A stretch of 64,000 nt of DNA from the NCBI RefSeq assembly GCF_030622045.1, contig NZ_CP130886.1, positions 6,766,001-6,830,000 on the forward strand. Direction: 5' to 3'. Positions 26,749 through 36,015 of the stretch are shown here, piece after piece. The notes under the pieces were generated by a model that was given only the letters and a program-made list of their open reading frames with translations, did no database searches and was not told the origin of the DNA. The translations under genes were made by a program, and so were the position numbers. Position 1 is the stretch's first letter; the number at the start of each line of letters is the position of its first letter. This DNA comes from Planctellipticum variicoloris (GTDB lineage Bacteria > Planctomycetota > Planctomycetia > Planctomycetales > Planctomycetaceae).

Positions 26749-27237
26749 GGGAACACTCCCCTCGCGTACAACTGAAGACAACGCAAAACGAATCATGCCG
26801 CTACTTTGGCCAACCGGAAGAGTCGTGTCCAGATTCGGTCGAGGAAACCTGAGCCGCTTTCACCGCTCCGCCCATCCTCTCTTCGGCGAAGACCGGCACA
26901 CCCGGTCACCAAATCTCGGCTCCGGACACTCGCACCGCCGGCCGGTAAGCATTGCAGGGCGAGCAAAGAACCTGTCCCCCCGCAAGCTGGAGAGACAGCT
27001 TCGCTCACCGCATTATACGCACGCCGGAGCCCGAATCGCCGAATGTTTTCCGTCGACTCCCAACCCTCTTCCAGAGAACAGGTTACGAATTGCCGCATCC
27101 CGTTCAGATCCCGTTCACTGCGGCGGCTCGACCCTAACGGATAATCCCGAAGAGCCGCCCGCAGCGATCGCGCCGCGAATCCGGCCTGCACCTGCGCGTC
27201 CCGTCCGACTGGCGAGGTTGCCTGCCGCCGGTCCGAT
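26749..27237. other. Gene-free divergent region
   Basis: This 489-base gap separates divergent genes. Open frames occur on both strands but read as Arg/Ser/Pro-rich shadows. I see no RNA gene, terminator or convincing promoter. Confidence 0.4.
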
Positions 27238-27576
27238 ATGAGCGGCATGGACGACTTCGAACTGGCTCTGTTGCAGAAACACCCCGAATGGCAGACGGTG
27301 CTGCAGGGGTATTTCGACCGCTATCAGGAACTGCGGAGCCAGTCGGCTGACGGTGAAGCCTGGATTTCCCGGATTGCGGCCTTTCCCGGGATCGAATCGA
27401 CCGTGTTGTCGTCGATTCATGGCAAACTGATCGCCCACGGCTTCCTGAAGTTTGAAGTTGGCGCCCGGGACGCCGGCGTGCTCTACCAGCTCACCACGCT
27501 CGGCCGCCAGGCGGTGAGCAACAACTTCCTGAGCCTCGCCGAACCGGAAGAGGCGGAGCTGGCTGCCGCCGGTTAG
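27238..27576 (+). CDS. Conserved-looking small protein of unknown function
   Basis: A 112-aa soluble protein beginning MSGMDDFELALLQKHPEWQT. The middle (ISRIAAFPGIESTVLSSIHG) and the later LIAHGFLKFEV and YQLTTLGRQAVSNNFL resemble a winged-helix DNA-binding layout: recognition helix, wing, then a TTLGRQAV motif seen in some transcriptional regulators. That reading is inference. No neighbour clarifies its role. Confidence 0.55.
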   Translation: MSGMDDFELALLQKHPEWQTVLQGYFDRYQELRSQSADGEAWISRIAAFPGIESTVLSSIHGKLIAHGFLKFEVGARDAGVLYQLTTLGRQAVSNNFLSLAEPEEAELAAAG

Positions 27577-27595
27577 GTGGCTGAGACCTGTTCTC

Positions 27596-27679
27596 GGGTG
27601 GCACGCCCTGCGGTTCTGGGATGGGTGTGTTTTTCAGATCGTAAGGGCACGCCCTTCGAGGACTCAGGGCGTGCCACCC
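27596..27679. repeat. Palindromic repeat of the GGGTGGCACGCCCTG type
   Basis: GGGTGGCACGCCCTG (27596-27610) is matched perfectly by its reverse complement at 27665-27679. A nested GGGCACGCCC copy lies inside (near 27648). It sits in the 236-base gap before dapL. It may form a long cruciform or RNA hairpin. Confidence 0.75.
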
Positions 27680-27812
27680 CGGTACGCGTTGGCTCTGGTC
27701 GGATTTCGTGCTTGCGCGTTGAGTTGCAAAGCACTTCCTGCACCTCTACAACCATCGGTCCGGGTTTTCGCCCGTCCGGGGCGGACCGTTTGAACGAGGT
27801 GGAGAGGGACGC

Positions 27813-29045
27813 ATGGCGCTGGTCAACGAAAACTTCCTGAAACTCAAGGCGGGCTACCTCTTTCCGGAAATCGGTCGTCGCGTCTCGAAGTACGCCGCCG
27901 AGAATCCGGACGCCAAAATCATCCGTCTGGGAATCGGCGACGTCACCGAGCCCCTGCCGGCCGCCGTGACGGAAGCGATGCATAAGGCCGTCGACGAGAT
28001 GGCTACGCGGGCGTCGTTCCGCGGCTACGGTCCGGAACAGGGTTACGACTTCCTGCGCAACGCCATTGCCCAGAACGATTTCCAGTCCCGCGGCTGCAAC
28101 GTGTCCGCCGACGAGATTTTCGTCTCGGACGGCTCCAAATGCGACTCGGGCAACATTCTGGAGATCTTCGGCAACGACAACGTGGTGGCCGTCACCGATC
28201 CGGTCTATCCGGTGTACGTCGACACCAACGTCATGGCCGGACGGACCGGGGACGCGGATGCCGCCGGGCGGTATGCCGGGCTGGTGTACCTCCCCGTCAC
28301 CGCTGAGAACGGCTTTGTTCCCGCGCTACCCGACCGGCATGTCGACCTGATCTACCTGTGCTACCCGAATAACCCGACGGGAACGGTCGCCACACGCGAG
28401 ACTCTGCAGAAGTGGGTCGACTACGCCCGTGCCGAGAAGGCAATCATCTTCTTCGACGCGGCGTACGAGGCTTTCATCACCGAGCCGGGCGTTCCGCACT
28501 CGATCTACGAGATCGAGGGGGCCCGCGAGGTGGCGATCGAGTTCCGGAGCTTCAGCAAGACGGCGGGATTCACCGGCACCCGCTGCGCCTTTACGGTTGT
28601 CCCCAAAGGACTCAAGGCCACAACCGCCTCTGGTGAAGCCGTCGAGCTGCACGGCCTCTGGAATCGCCGACAGAGCACGAAGTTCAACGGCGTCCCGTAT
28701 GTCATTCAGCGGGGGGCCGAGGCGGTCTATTCCGACGCCGGCAAGGAGCAGGTCCGCCAGCTCGTCAGTTTCTACCTCGAAAACGCCGCAATTCTCAGCC
28801 AGGGACTGCGGGACGCCGGCCTGACCGTCTACGGCGGAGTCAACGCTCCGTACGTCTGGCTCAAGACGCCCGGGAATTCGACGAGCTGGGAATTCTTCGA
28901 CCGACTGCTCTCGACGGCGCACCTGGTTGGCACGCCCGGCAGCGGCTTCGGGGCCAGCGGTGAGGGCTACTTCCGCCTGAGCGCGTTCAACAGCCGCGCG
29001 AACGTCGAAGAAGCCGTTCGCCGGATTCATACGGTCCTGAAGTAG
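27813..29045 (+). CDS. dapL: LL-diaminopimelate aminotransferase
   Basis: A 410-aa PLP enzyme that converts tetrahydrodipicolinate directly to LL-diaminopimelate, a one-step route to lysine and peptidoglycan precursors. Motifs include [50 protein letters not shown] and [15 protein letters not shown] with the PLP-binding lysine. The length matches the DapL family. A GAGAGGG ribosome site precedes ATG 27813. Planctomycetes, Chlamydiae and plants use this route. Confidence 0.95.
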   Translation: MALVNENFLKLKAGYLFPEIGRRVSKYAAENPDAKIIRLGIGDVTEPLPAAVTEAMHKAVDEMATRASFRGYGPEQGYDFLRNAIAQNDFQSRGCNVSADEIFVSDGSKCDSGNILEIFGNDNVVAVTDPVYPVYVDTNVMAGRTGDADAAGRYAGLVYLPVTAENGFVPALPDRHVDLIYLCYPNNPTGTVATRETLQKWVDYARAEKAIIFFDAAYEAFITEPGVPHSIYEIEGAREVAIEFRSFSKTAGFTGTRCAFTVVPKGLKATTASGEAVELHGLWNRRQSTKFNGVPYVIQRGAEAVYSDAGKEQVRQLVSFYLENAAILSQGLRDAGLTVYGGVNAPYVWLKTPGNSTSWEFFDRLLSTAHLVGTPGSGFGASGEGYFRLSAFNSRANVEEAVRRIHTVLK

Positions 29046-29048
29046 TCG

Positions 29049-29161
29049 GGGCTGTGCCCGGCGGTGCCGCGCGGCAATAATGACAAGTTCCCCGGCAGGG
29101 CGGGCTGCGCCCGCTCTGCATTTTCCGCATTCGAGACGACAAAAGATGGTGGGCACAGCCC
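29049..29161. repeat. Inverted repeat between dapL and rlmN
   Basis: GGGCTGTGCCC (29049-29059) is matched by GGGCACAGCCC (29151-29161). The right arm also lies inside a tight GGTGGGC/GCCCACC hairpin. It fills most of the 129-base gap, much as the palindrome before dapL does. Confidence 0.6.
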
Positions 29162-29174
29162 ACCCTACAATTGC

Positions 29175-30239
29175 ATGCACCGGCCGAGAGTTTACGAAAA
29201 GTCGTTGCCGGAACTTGCGGCCTGGGTGACGGCTCAAGGCTTTCCCGGCTACCGGGCCGAGCAGATCCGCCGCTGGATCTTCGGCAAACGCGTCAACGAT
29301 TTCGACGCCATGCACGACGTCCCGGCGGCGCTGCGCAAGCAGCTCGCGGAGGAGTTTTCGCTGTTCCCCGCGACGGAAGTCCGGCACCAGGTGGCGGGCG
29401 ACCGGACGGAGAAGCTGCTGCTGGAGCTGCATGACGGCGAAGTTATCGAATGCGTGCTGATGCGCGAGACCGACCGGCGGACGATTTGCATCAGCACGCA
29501 GGTCGGCTGTGCGATGGGCTGCGTATTCTGCGCCAGCGGCATGCTGGGCCTGAAGCGGAACCTCACTACCGGTGAAATCCTCGAACAGGTTCTCCGGCTG
29601 GATCGTCGCCTGGGCCCTGACGAACGGATCACCAACGTGGTCGTGATGGGGATCGGCGAGCCGCTGGCCAACCTGAAGTCGCTGCTGCCCGCCCTGGAAA
29701 GCCTCAACGACAAGGGAGGCATGGGATTAGGGGCACGCAGGATTACTGTATCCACCGTGGGCCTGCCGGACAAGATCCGCGAGCTGGCGGCGCTCGACAA
29801 GCAGTTTAACCTCGCCGTCTCGCTGCACGCCCCAAACAACGCTCTCCGCGACAAACTGGTGAAGGTCAATCACCGGATCGGGATCGAGGCGATCCTCGAT
29901 GCGGCGGACGAATATTTTCAGAAGACCGGCCGGCGAATCACTTACGAGTACGTTCTGCTGTCGGGGGTGAACGACGGGCCCGAGGAGGCCCGAGAGCTGG
30001 CCCGGCTGTTGAAGCCGAGGATCGCGCACGTCAACCTGATCCCGATGAACGGCGTGGCCGAACTCCCCTACGTCGAGCCGACCGCCCCCCGGACGGACGA
30101 ATTCGTGCGGATTCTCGAAGCATCTGGGATCCCGGCGACGGTCCGGAAGCGGAAAGGGGCCGACATCGACGCCGCTTGCGGCCAGTTGCGGTTGAAACAC
30201 GAAGGTCCGGCGACGGTGGAACTCTCCGTGCCGGTGTAG
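29175..30239 (+). CDS. rlmN: Dual-specificity 23S rRNA / tRNA adenine-C2 methyltransferase
   Basis: A 354-aa radical-SAM enzyme that methylates C2 of A2503 in 23S rRNA and A37 in some tRNAs. The cluster motif is CAMGCVFC (CxxxCxxC). GIGEPLAN, ISTVGLPDKI-type and SLHAPNNALRDKLVKVN motifs follow, and GADIDAACGQLRL carries the C-terminal cysteine that forms the methyl-transfer intermediate. ATG 29175 gives the family N-terminus, while an upstream in-frame extension is non-conserved. Confidence 0.95.
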   Translation: MHRPRVYEKSLPELAAWVTAQGFPGYRAEQIRRWIFGKRVNDFDAMHDVPAALRKQLAEEFSLFPATEVRHQVAGDRTEKLLLELHDGEVIECVLMRETDRRTICISTQVGCAMGCVFCASGMLGLKRNLTTGEILEQVLRLDRRLGPDERITNVVVMGIGEPLANLKSLLPALESLNDKGGMGLGARRITVSTVGLPDKIRELAALDKQFNLAVSLHAPNNALRDKLVKVNHRIGIEAILDAADEYFQKTGRRITYEYVLLSGVNDGPEEARELARLLKPRIAHVNLIPMNGVAELPYVEPTAPRTDEFVRILEASGIPATVRKRKGADIDAACGQLRLKHEGPATVELSVPV

Positions 30240-30524
30240 CGGATCTCCGGCCTGAGCCGCAGGAACCCGGTTTCTTGAGGTTCTTCCGGCACCTGTCGCA
30301 ATCGTCAGCCGGTCGATTGATCCTGCTGGCGTCGACAGCCGTAAGATTCTTTAATGGTCTCAAAGATTCTGACTCTGCGATTGCGGGCTCGACTTCGGCG
30401 ACCCCCGGGTGCCGGGCGTTTCTGACCGAACGGTTTTTGCAACGTGCCCCTGGCTCGAAGCGATTTGACTCCCGTCAACGCTCGCCGACCGAGACACGCG
30501 GTTCTGGGGATTGGGGGGAGTATC

Positions 30525-32204
30525 ATGAAACGACTCCATGGATTCGGACTGACACTCTTCAGCCTTCTGCTGCTGGCATCCACACCGGCGTTCGCCCAGC
30601 ATCACGGCGGGGGCGGACACGGCGGCGGAGGTCATATGGGCGGTGGCGGTCACATGGGCGGCGGGGGCCATATGGGGGGAGGAGGCTTCGGCGGCGGCCA
30701 TTCCGGCGGATTCCATGGAGGTCACATCGGAGGTCACTCCGGCGGCTTCAGTGGCGGTCATTTTGGAGGCTTTCGATCCGGCGGGACGGTGCACCAGGGG
30801 GGCGGCTTCCGGTCCGGCGGCTTTCAGCATCACGGCGGCATCGCCAGCCCATCGTTCCAGGGACGCTCGGGGATCGGGGCCGGAGCGCAGCAACATCACG
30901 GCGGCCTCGGCGCGTCGGGCCTGCCGCAACGTCATCTGCCACAGGGGCAGAACTTCGGCGGCCATCGCGGCGGCTATGGCCTGGGAGGCCAGCAGCAGTT
31001 CGGTCATCTGCCGGGGATGAACCACCATCTGCAGAGCGGTGTGGGGAACGGCGGCTTTCAGCATCGCGGCGTGCAGTCCCTGCATGGCGGCCAGCGCGCC
31101 CCATTGTCACAGGCGGTCCATGCGCCGTGGCACGCCGGGGTGAGTCAGAATTACGGCCATCATCACGGGGGGTTCAACCCCGGCACGACGAATCGCAACT
31201 TCAATCATCAGTGGAATCACTACGCCAGGAATACGAACTACAGCAACTTCGGGGCGAATCGCTACGGCTGGGTTCATCACAACACCGGCTGGAGGAACCA
31301 CAACTACTGGCATTCGAACTACGGCTACCGCTGGAACCGCGGCTACTGGCCGTGGTGGGGCGTCGGCCTCTACAGCTACTGGCCCGGCTGGTACTGGGGC
31401 GGCTATGGCGGTCTCGGCGGATACGGAGGCCTCGGTTACAGTGGGTACGGCTACAATTACTACAACCCGTACTACACCGTCCCGACGACCTACGTGACCT
31501 GTTACAACTACGCCAATCCGCTGCCGGCGGCCCCGCAGCAGATGATGGATGTCAATCCGGCGACGGCGCCGGCCGACGCCACCGAACAGACCGCGATGGG
31601 CAAGTTCGACAGCGCCCGCGGTTCATTCATGACCGGCAACTATGACCAGGCGCTCGCCGACATCGACGGCGCGATCAAGCTCGTGCAGAGCGACGCCAGC
31701 ATGCACGAATTTCGGGCGCTGACGCTCTTCGCACTCAAGCGTTACGACGAAGCCGCGGCGACGATTTATCCCGTGCTGGCCGCCGGCCCCGGCTGGAACT
31801 GGGACACGTTGCGGTCGCTCTATCCGAGCGCCGCGACCTATACCGAGCAACTCCGGGCGCTGGAGGCTTACAGCCGGGCGAATCCGCAGTCCGCACCTGC
31901 CGACTTCCTCCTGGCCTACCACTATCTCTCGCTGGGACACATCGAGAACGCCGTCAAGGAATTGAAAATCGTCACCCAACTGCAGCCTGAAGACAAACTG
32001 GCCCAGGCGCTCTATGACGCTCTGACCAAGAAGCCGGAGGAGCTGGCTCCGCCCGAGGCGCCGCCGGCCGCGGGAAATCCCAACCAGCCGCAGAACCCCA
32101 ATCCGGTCCTGCAGGTCAATCCGGCTCCGGTCGGTCCCGCGGTGAGCGCACCGCCGACGATCAACCCTCCAGCGCTGGCCGCTCCGACGGCTTCCACGCC
32201 GTAA
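30525..32204 (+). CDS. Secreted Gly/His-rich protein with C-terminal TPR domain
   Basis: A 559-aa protein (ATG 30525 with GGGGGAG upstream; signal peptide to AFA|Q). Residues 25-95 are HHGGGGHGGGGHMGGGG-type repeats. Residues 95-230 remain Gly/His/Gln-rich. Residues 230-345 are Tyr/Trp/Asn/Gly-rich (HWNSNYGYRWNRGYWPWWG style). From about 365 there is a helical TPR-like region (ARGSFMTGNYDQALADIDGA, LTLFALKRYDEAAATIYPVL, YHYLSLGHIENAVKELKIVT), then a Pro-rich tail. The His-Gly tract is a likely metal-binding or adhesive surface segment. The TPR domain is shared with similar planctomycete proteins. Confidence 0.8.
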   Translation: MKRLHGFGLTLFSLLLLASTPAFAQHHGGGGHGGGGHMGGGGHMGGGGHMGGGGFGGGHSGGFHGGHIGGHSGGFSGGHFGGFRSGGTVHQGGGFRSGGFQHHGGIASPSFQGRSGIGAGAQQHHGGLGASGLPQRHLPQGQNFGGHRGGYGLGGQQQFGHLPGMNHHLQSGVGNGGFQHRGVQSLHGGQRAPLSQAVHAPWHAGVSQNYGHHHGGFNPGTTNRNFNHQWNHYARNTNYSNFGANRYGWVHHNTGWRNHNYWHSNYGYRWNRGYWPWWGVGLYSYWPGWYWGGYGGLGGYGGLGYSGYGYNYYNPYYTVPTTYVTCYNYANPLPAAPQQMMDVNPATAPADATEQTAMGKFDSARGSFMTGNYDQALADIDGAIKLVQSDASMHEFRALTLFALKRYDEAAATIYPVLAAGPGWNWDTLRSLYPSAATYTEQLRALEAYSRANPQSAPADFLLAYHYLSLGHIENAVKELKIVTQLQPEDKLAQALYDALTKKPEELAPPEAPPAAGNPNQPQNPNPVLQVNPAPVGPAVSAPPTINPPALAAPTASTP

Positions 32205-32234
32205 CCTGCTGCCGTCTGTATCACCATCCCGGAG

Positions 32235-32260
32235 GCCCGTGGCGATCGCTCGTCACGGGC
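32235..32260 (+). terminator. Probable intrinsic terminator
   Basis: GCCCGTG (32235-32241) pairs with CACGGGC (32254-32260), followed by TGTTCCGTTT. It lies 30 bases after the Gly/His-rich gene's stop. Confidence 0.45.
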
Positions 32261-32483
32261 TGTTCCGTTTGCGGACAGGGAGGGCCTCGCGGCATGGATC
32301 GAGTCGCTGCAATCGGAGTCTTCCGCGTATTCGGCCGTACCCCGCTTTGCCGGCGAGATTCGTCGTCGCAAGAACGGATCTTCCGAAAGCGTAAGTTAGT
32401 CTTGGAGCATCTGGACGCAGGATTGCCCCGGCGTCGTTCAATTCGCGCTCGCCGTCGCTGCGACGGCCCTGAATCGAGCATCC

Positions 32484-33278
32484 ATGTCGTCGGTTTCCAC
32501 ACTCCCATTCAGTCCGTCGGCCCCGCTCAAGGGAATCCTGTTGCGAGTGGGAGTCGTCGTCTTTCTGGTCGAGTCGCTGCTCCTGGCGGCATTCGTGACG
32601 TTCGACCCCGACGGTCACATCTGGCACGTCCTCGACGCGCCCCTCTTGACGGTCGCTGTGGCCGCGGTCATCCACTACTGGATCACCAGTCCCCTGGACG
32701 CCAGGCTGGCGAGGGCCATTGGCGAGTTGGACGACGCCCGGCTCATCGCCGAGCGGCTTGCGCGGACCGATGGGCTGACGGGAGTTCTCAATCGCCGCGA
32801 GCTGCTCGACCGGTTGAAGCGGGAGTGGCTCAAGGCGGAGCGGCACGACGCCCCCTTGTCGCTGCTGATGATCGACATCGATTTCTTCAAGCGGATCAAC
32901 GACACCTACGGTCATCAGGCCGGCGATGCGGTCCTGGTGAAAGTTGCCCACGTGCTGGAGTCGGCGTGCCGGAATTGCGACGACATCGGGCGTTACGGCG
33001 GCGAAGAATTCTGCATCGTCCTCTCCAGCACGACTCTGTGCGAAGCAGCCGCCATCGCCGAGCGTCTGATCGACGAGGTGGCGGGCATCTCGATCGAGCA
33101 CGAAGGGCAGACTCTGGCGGTGACCTTGAGCGTTGGCGTGGCGCAGAATGCGGGGGGGATGACCGGACCGGGAGAGCTGATCAAGGTCGCCGACTGCGCG
33201 CTCTACCGGGCCAAACATCTGGGGCGGAATCGGGTGGAGACTATGGAGCACGTCCTGGAGCTGTGCCCTGCCCAATGA
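32484..33278 (+). CDS. Membrane diguanylate cyclase (GGDEF)
   Basis: A 264-aa protein with two N-terminal membrane helices (ILLRVGVVVFLVESLLLAAFV and LLTVAVAAVIHYWI), then a GGDEF domain starting RTDGLTGVLNRRELLDRLK. The catalytic motif is GGEEF. An RNCD exactly five residues before it forms the RxxD inhibitory site that binds c-di-GMP. MIDIDFFKRINDTYGHQAGD holds the metal and base-binding residues. It should be active and product-inhibited. It makes c-di-GMP, which controls surface attachment and motility. No EAL domain is seen nearby. Confidence 0.93.
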   Translation: MSSVSTLPFSPSAPLKGILLRVGVVVFLVESLLLAAFVTFDPDGHIWHVLDAPLLTVAVAAVIHYWITSPLDARLARAIGELDDARLIAERLARTDGLTGVLNRRELLDRLKREWLKAERHDAPLSLLMIDIDFFKRINDTYGHQAGDAVLVKVAHVLESACRNCDDIGRYGGEEFCIVLSSTTLCEAAAIAERLIDEVAGISIEHEGQTLAVTLSVGVAQNAGGMTGPGELIKVADCALYRAKHLGRNRVETMEHVLELCPAQ

Positions 33279-33332
33279 GAGGCGCTCGCAGGTCGGACCG
33301 CTCGGCACTCAATCGTCGTGCAGCAAAATCCC

Positions 33333-33417
33333 CGTACGACGGTCGTCCACGTCCGTCGTCTTCTCAGGCGTTTCCGCCCCGACAAAGTGACCGACGGACG
33401 AGGACGTCCGTCGTACG
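33333..33417. repeat. Dispersed palindromic repeat, copy B
   Basis: Opens CGTACGACGGTCGTCCACG and closes with GGACGTCCGTCGTACG, the same unit as copy A at 16581-16668. It sits between the converging diguanylate cyclase and aldehyde dehydrogenase genes and could act as a bidirectional terminator. Confidence 0.75.
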
Positions 33418-33449
33418 CCAGATAAATGCGCGCCATCGCACCCGTGCGG

Positions 33450-34862
33450 CTACCCGTGGATGACCACCATTTTCTCTTCGGTCATCTCGCGAATGGCATA
33501 TCGAGGGCCTTCTTTGCCCAGCCCGCTGTCTTTGAGTCCGCCGTAGGGCATCAAATCGGCCCTCCAGTTGCTGGACCAGTTGATGTGCAGGTTTCCGGCA
33601 TCGACCTCGCGGGCAAATCGCAACGCCCGATCCAGATCCCGCGTGAAGATCCCCGCCGCCAGCCCGTAGCGCGAGTCGTTGGCCAGCCGGACGGCCTCCT
33701 CAAAATCGGCAAACCGCGTGATCGCGACCGCCGGTCCGAACAGCTCCTCCCGGCTGACCTTCATGTCGGGCGTGACGCGATCCAGCACCGCCGGCGCGAT
33801 CACCGCACCACGGCGCCCGCCGCCCGTCAAGCACCGCGCGCCACCCTGAACCGCTTCTCGAATCCAGCCTTCAACGCGCTCGGCATCCGACTCGCGGACC
33901 ATCGGCCCGACCTTGGTCGCCGGATCGAACTGGTCGCCAGACGCCAGCGCGGCGACCTGCGGCTGCAACGCCTCAATCAGCCGATCGGCCACCTGCTCGC
34001 TCACCAGCAAGCGCTGCGTTGAGATGCAGGTCTGACCGGCGTTGGCATAGCCGCCGGCGACGACCGCCCGGACGGCGAGCTCCAGATCGGCGTCTTCGAG
34101 AACGATCACCGGGCTGTTGCTTCCCAGTTCCATCGTCACACGCTTCAGACCGGCCGTCCGGCAGATCCCTTCGCCGACCTCGGCGCTTCCGGTGAAGCTG
34201 ATCTTCCGGATCCGCGGCTCCCTGCAGATCGCCTCGCCAATCTCGCGACCAGGCCCTGTGACGCAGGCGATTGCCGCCGGGGGAACACCCGCTTCCAGCA
34301 GCGCTTCGACCAGTTTCAGCGCCGCCAGAGGCGTATCGCTGGCGGGTTTGAGCAGGACGGCGTTCCCGGCGGCCAGAGCCGGGCCGATCTTATGGCAGAC
34401 GAGGTTCAGCGGAAAGTTGAACGGCGTGATCGCGGCGACGATTCCGCAGGGGACGCGGAGGGTGAATCCCAGTTTCCCGGCGGCTCCGGGGGCGGCGTCC
34501 AGCGGCACCATCTCGCCGACAACCCGCCGGGCCTCCTCCGCCGAGACTTCCAGCGTCTCGATCGAACGCGAAACTTCGGCGCGTCCCTCGGCGAGGATCT
34601 TTCCTTCTTCCGTGCTGATCGTCCGGGCGAAGTCTTCGGACTTCGATTTCAGCAGCGCCGCGACGCTCCGCAACAACTGACTGCGATCGAACGCCGACAG
34701 CGCTCGCATCTGCCGGGCGCCCTCGACCAGGCCCTCGACTGCGCGCGTTACGTCGGCGGGGGTTCCGCGCGGCACGCGGTCGATCTCGCTCCCGTCGAAC
34801 GGATTGACGACCGGCATCGTTTCCGTAGCGCCGACCCATTGTCCGCCCAGATACATCTGCAT
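33450..34862 (-). CDS. Aldehyde dehydrogenase (NAD(P)-dependent)
   Basis: A 470-aa ALDH-superfamily enzyme. It has VNPFDGSEIDRVP, the ITPFNFPLNLVCHKIGPALA cofactor region, SFTGSAEVGEGICRTAG, the catalytic Glu in MELGSNSPVIV and the nucleophilic Cys in YANAGQTCIST. It ends GGLKDSGLGKEGPRYAIREM. The Glu motif reads ELGSN rather than the common ELGG, as in lactaldehyde or non-phosphorylating glyceraldehyde-3-phosphate dehydrogenase relatives. The exact substrate cannot be fixed. GAGGAG precedes ATG 34862. The OxyR-like gene lies immediately upstream on the same strand. Confidence 0.9.
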   Translation of the reverse strand: MQMYLGGQWVGATETMPVVNPFDGSEIDRVPRGTPADVTRAVEGLVEGARQMRALSAFDRSQLLRSVAALLKSKSEDFARTISTEEGKILAEGRAEVSRSIETLEVSAEEARRVVGEMVPLDAAPGAAGKLGFTLRVPCGIVAAITPFNFPLNLVCHKIGPALAAGNAVLLKPASDTPLAALKLVEALLEAGVPPAAIACVTGPGREIGEAICREPRIRKISFTGSAEVGEGICRTAGLKRVTMELGSNSPVIVLEDADLELAVRAVVAGGYANAGQTCISTQRLLVSEQVADRLIEALQPQVAALASGDQFDPATKVGPMVRESDAERVEGWIREAVQGGARCLTGGGRRGAVIAPAVLDRVTPDMKVSREELFGPAVAITRFADFEEAVRLANDSRYGLAAGIFTRDLDRALRFAREVDAGNLHINWSSNWRADLMPYGGLKDSGLGKEGPRYAIREMTEEKMVVIHG

Positions 34863-34912
34863 GATTCAACTCCTCGAATGCTCTTCGACATCATACCGGA
34901 ACCGACAGTCTG

Positions 34913-35839
34913 TTAACGACCGGCCCGGCCGCGAGTGCGGGTGGTGGTCGCCGACTTGCCGAATTCCGGGGCAATTTCGCGGACACAATCTTTGAAGCGA
35001 TCCGCGATCCGGCTTTGAAAGCGATAGGGGTTCCAGGCCAGCACGATTGTCCGGGCGGGCTTCGGCTCGGCGAGCGACCGGTAGTTCCGCCGTTCGCTGG
35101 AATCGACCGCGCGGGCCATGCGGGGGATCAGCGAGATCCCGTGCCCTAGAGTTACGAGCTCCTGCACGGTCGCGAGCTGGCTCGTCCGTTCGACGGAGAC
35201 TGGTTGAAACGACCGATGCCGGCAGTAGGAAACGATGTTGTCCGACAGGCAGTGCGTTTCGTCGAGCAGCACGAAGGGGTAGCCGTCGATGTCGGCGATG
35301 GTCACCGATTTGCGATCGACGAGCGGATGCCCGTCGGGCAGGACCAGCAGCAGTTCCTCCTCGAACAGCGGTTCGACGGCCAGGTGCTGCTTGGGAATCG
35401 GGGCGGCCAGCAGTGCGACGTCGACTTCCCCCTGATGGCAGCGCTGCAGCAGCTTGTCGGTTGTTTCCTCGAAGACGATCACGGTGGCGCGGGGAAAGCG
35501 GGTGCGAAATTCCCGCAGGACCGCCGGCAGCAGGAAGGGGGCGATTGTGGGAATGGCCCCCACGCGAATCCGCCCCGACTCTCCGTCGTCAGTGATCTCC
35601 GCCAGCGTGTCCTCGACCAGGGACAGAATCTGTTCGGCCCGGACCTTCAGCATCCGACCGGCGTCGGTCAGCACGAGACTTCGCGACTGCCGCTCGAACA
35701 CCGGCTGACCGATCTCCTGCTCCAGCTTGGCGATCGACCGACTGAGGGCCGACTGGCTCACCAGGAGCTCCTCGCCGGCGTGCGTGAAACTCTGCCGTTC
35801 GGCGACCTTGAGAAAGTATCGGAGCTGACTGATTTCCAT
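34913..35839 (-). CDS. LysR-family regulator, OxyR-like
   Basis: A 308-aa regulator. Residues 1-60 are the LysR winged helix ([56 protein letters not shown]). The effector domain has two cysteines at about 197 and 206 in [13 protein letters not shown], with the same HCL context and nine-residue spacing as the redox pair Cys199/Cys208 of E. coli OxyR. It is divergent from a di-haem peroxidase gene with a 176-base gap, the classic layout for an oxidant-sensing regulator and its target. The name OxyR is not assigned without phylogeny. Confidence 0.85.
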   Translation of the reverse strand: MEISQLRYFLKVAERQSFTHAGEELLVSQSALSRSIAKLEQEIGQPVFERQSRSLVLTDAGRMLKVRAEQILSLVEDTLAEITDDGESGRIRVGAIPTIAPFLLPAVLREFRTRFPRATVIVFEETTDKLLQRCHQGEVDVALLAAPIPKQHLAVEPLFEEELLLVLPDGHPLVDRKSVTIADIDGYPFVLLDETHCLSDNIVSYCRHRSFQPVSVERTSQLATVQELVTLGHGISLIPRMARAVDSSERRNYRSLAEPKPARTIVLAWNPYRFQSRIADRFKDCVREIAPEFGKSATTTRTRGRAGR

Positions 35840-36015
35840 GAGGCGGACCCTCTACAGCGATGCAGCAGACGCATGGCCGATAGAACGAGAACTCATTTCC
35901 AGCATAGCCGGTACTCTGCGACAATTCGTCGAGTCGGCGGATTGGCGAGTTTCGCCATCGTCTCGCAGGGAGAGTTGCCGACGGCCCGTGATGCACTCGC
36001 AATGAGGAGACCGTC

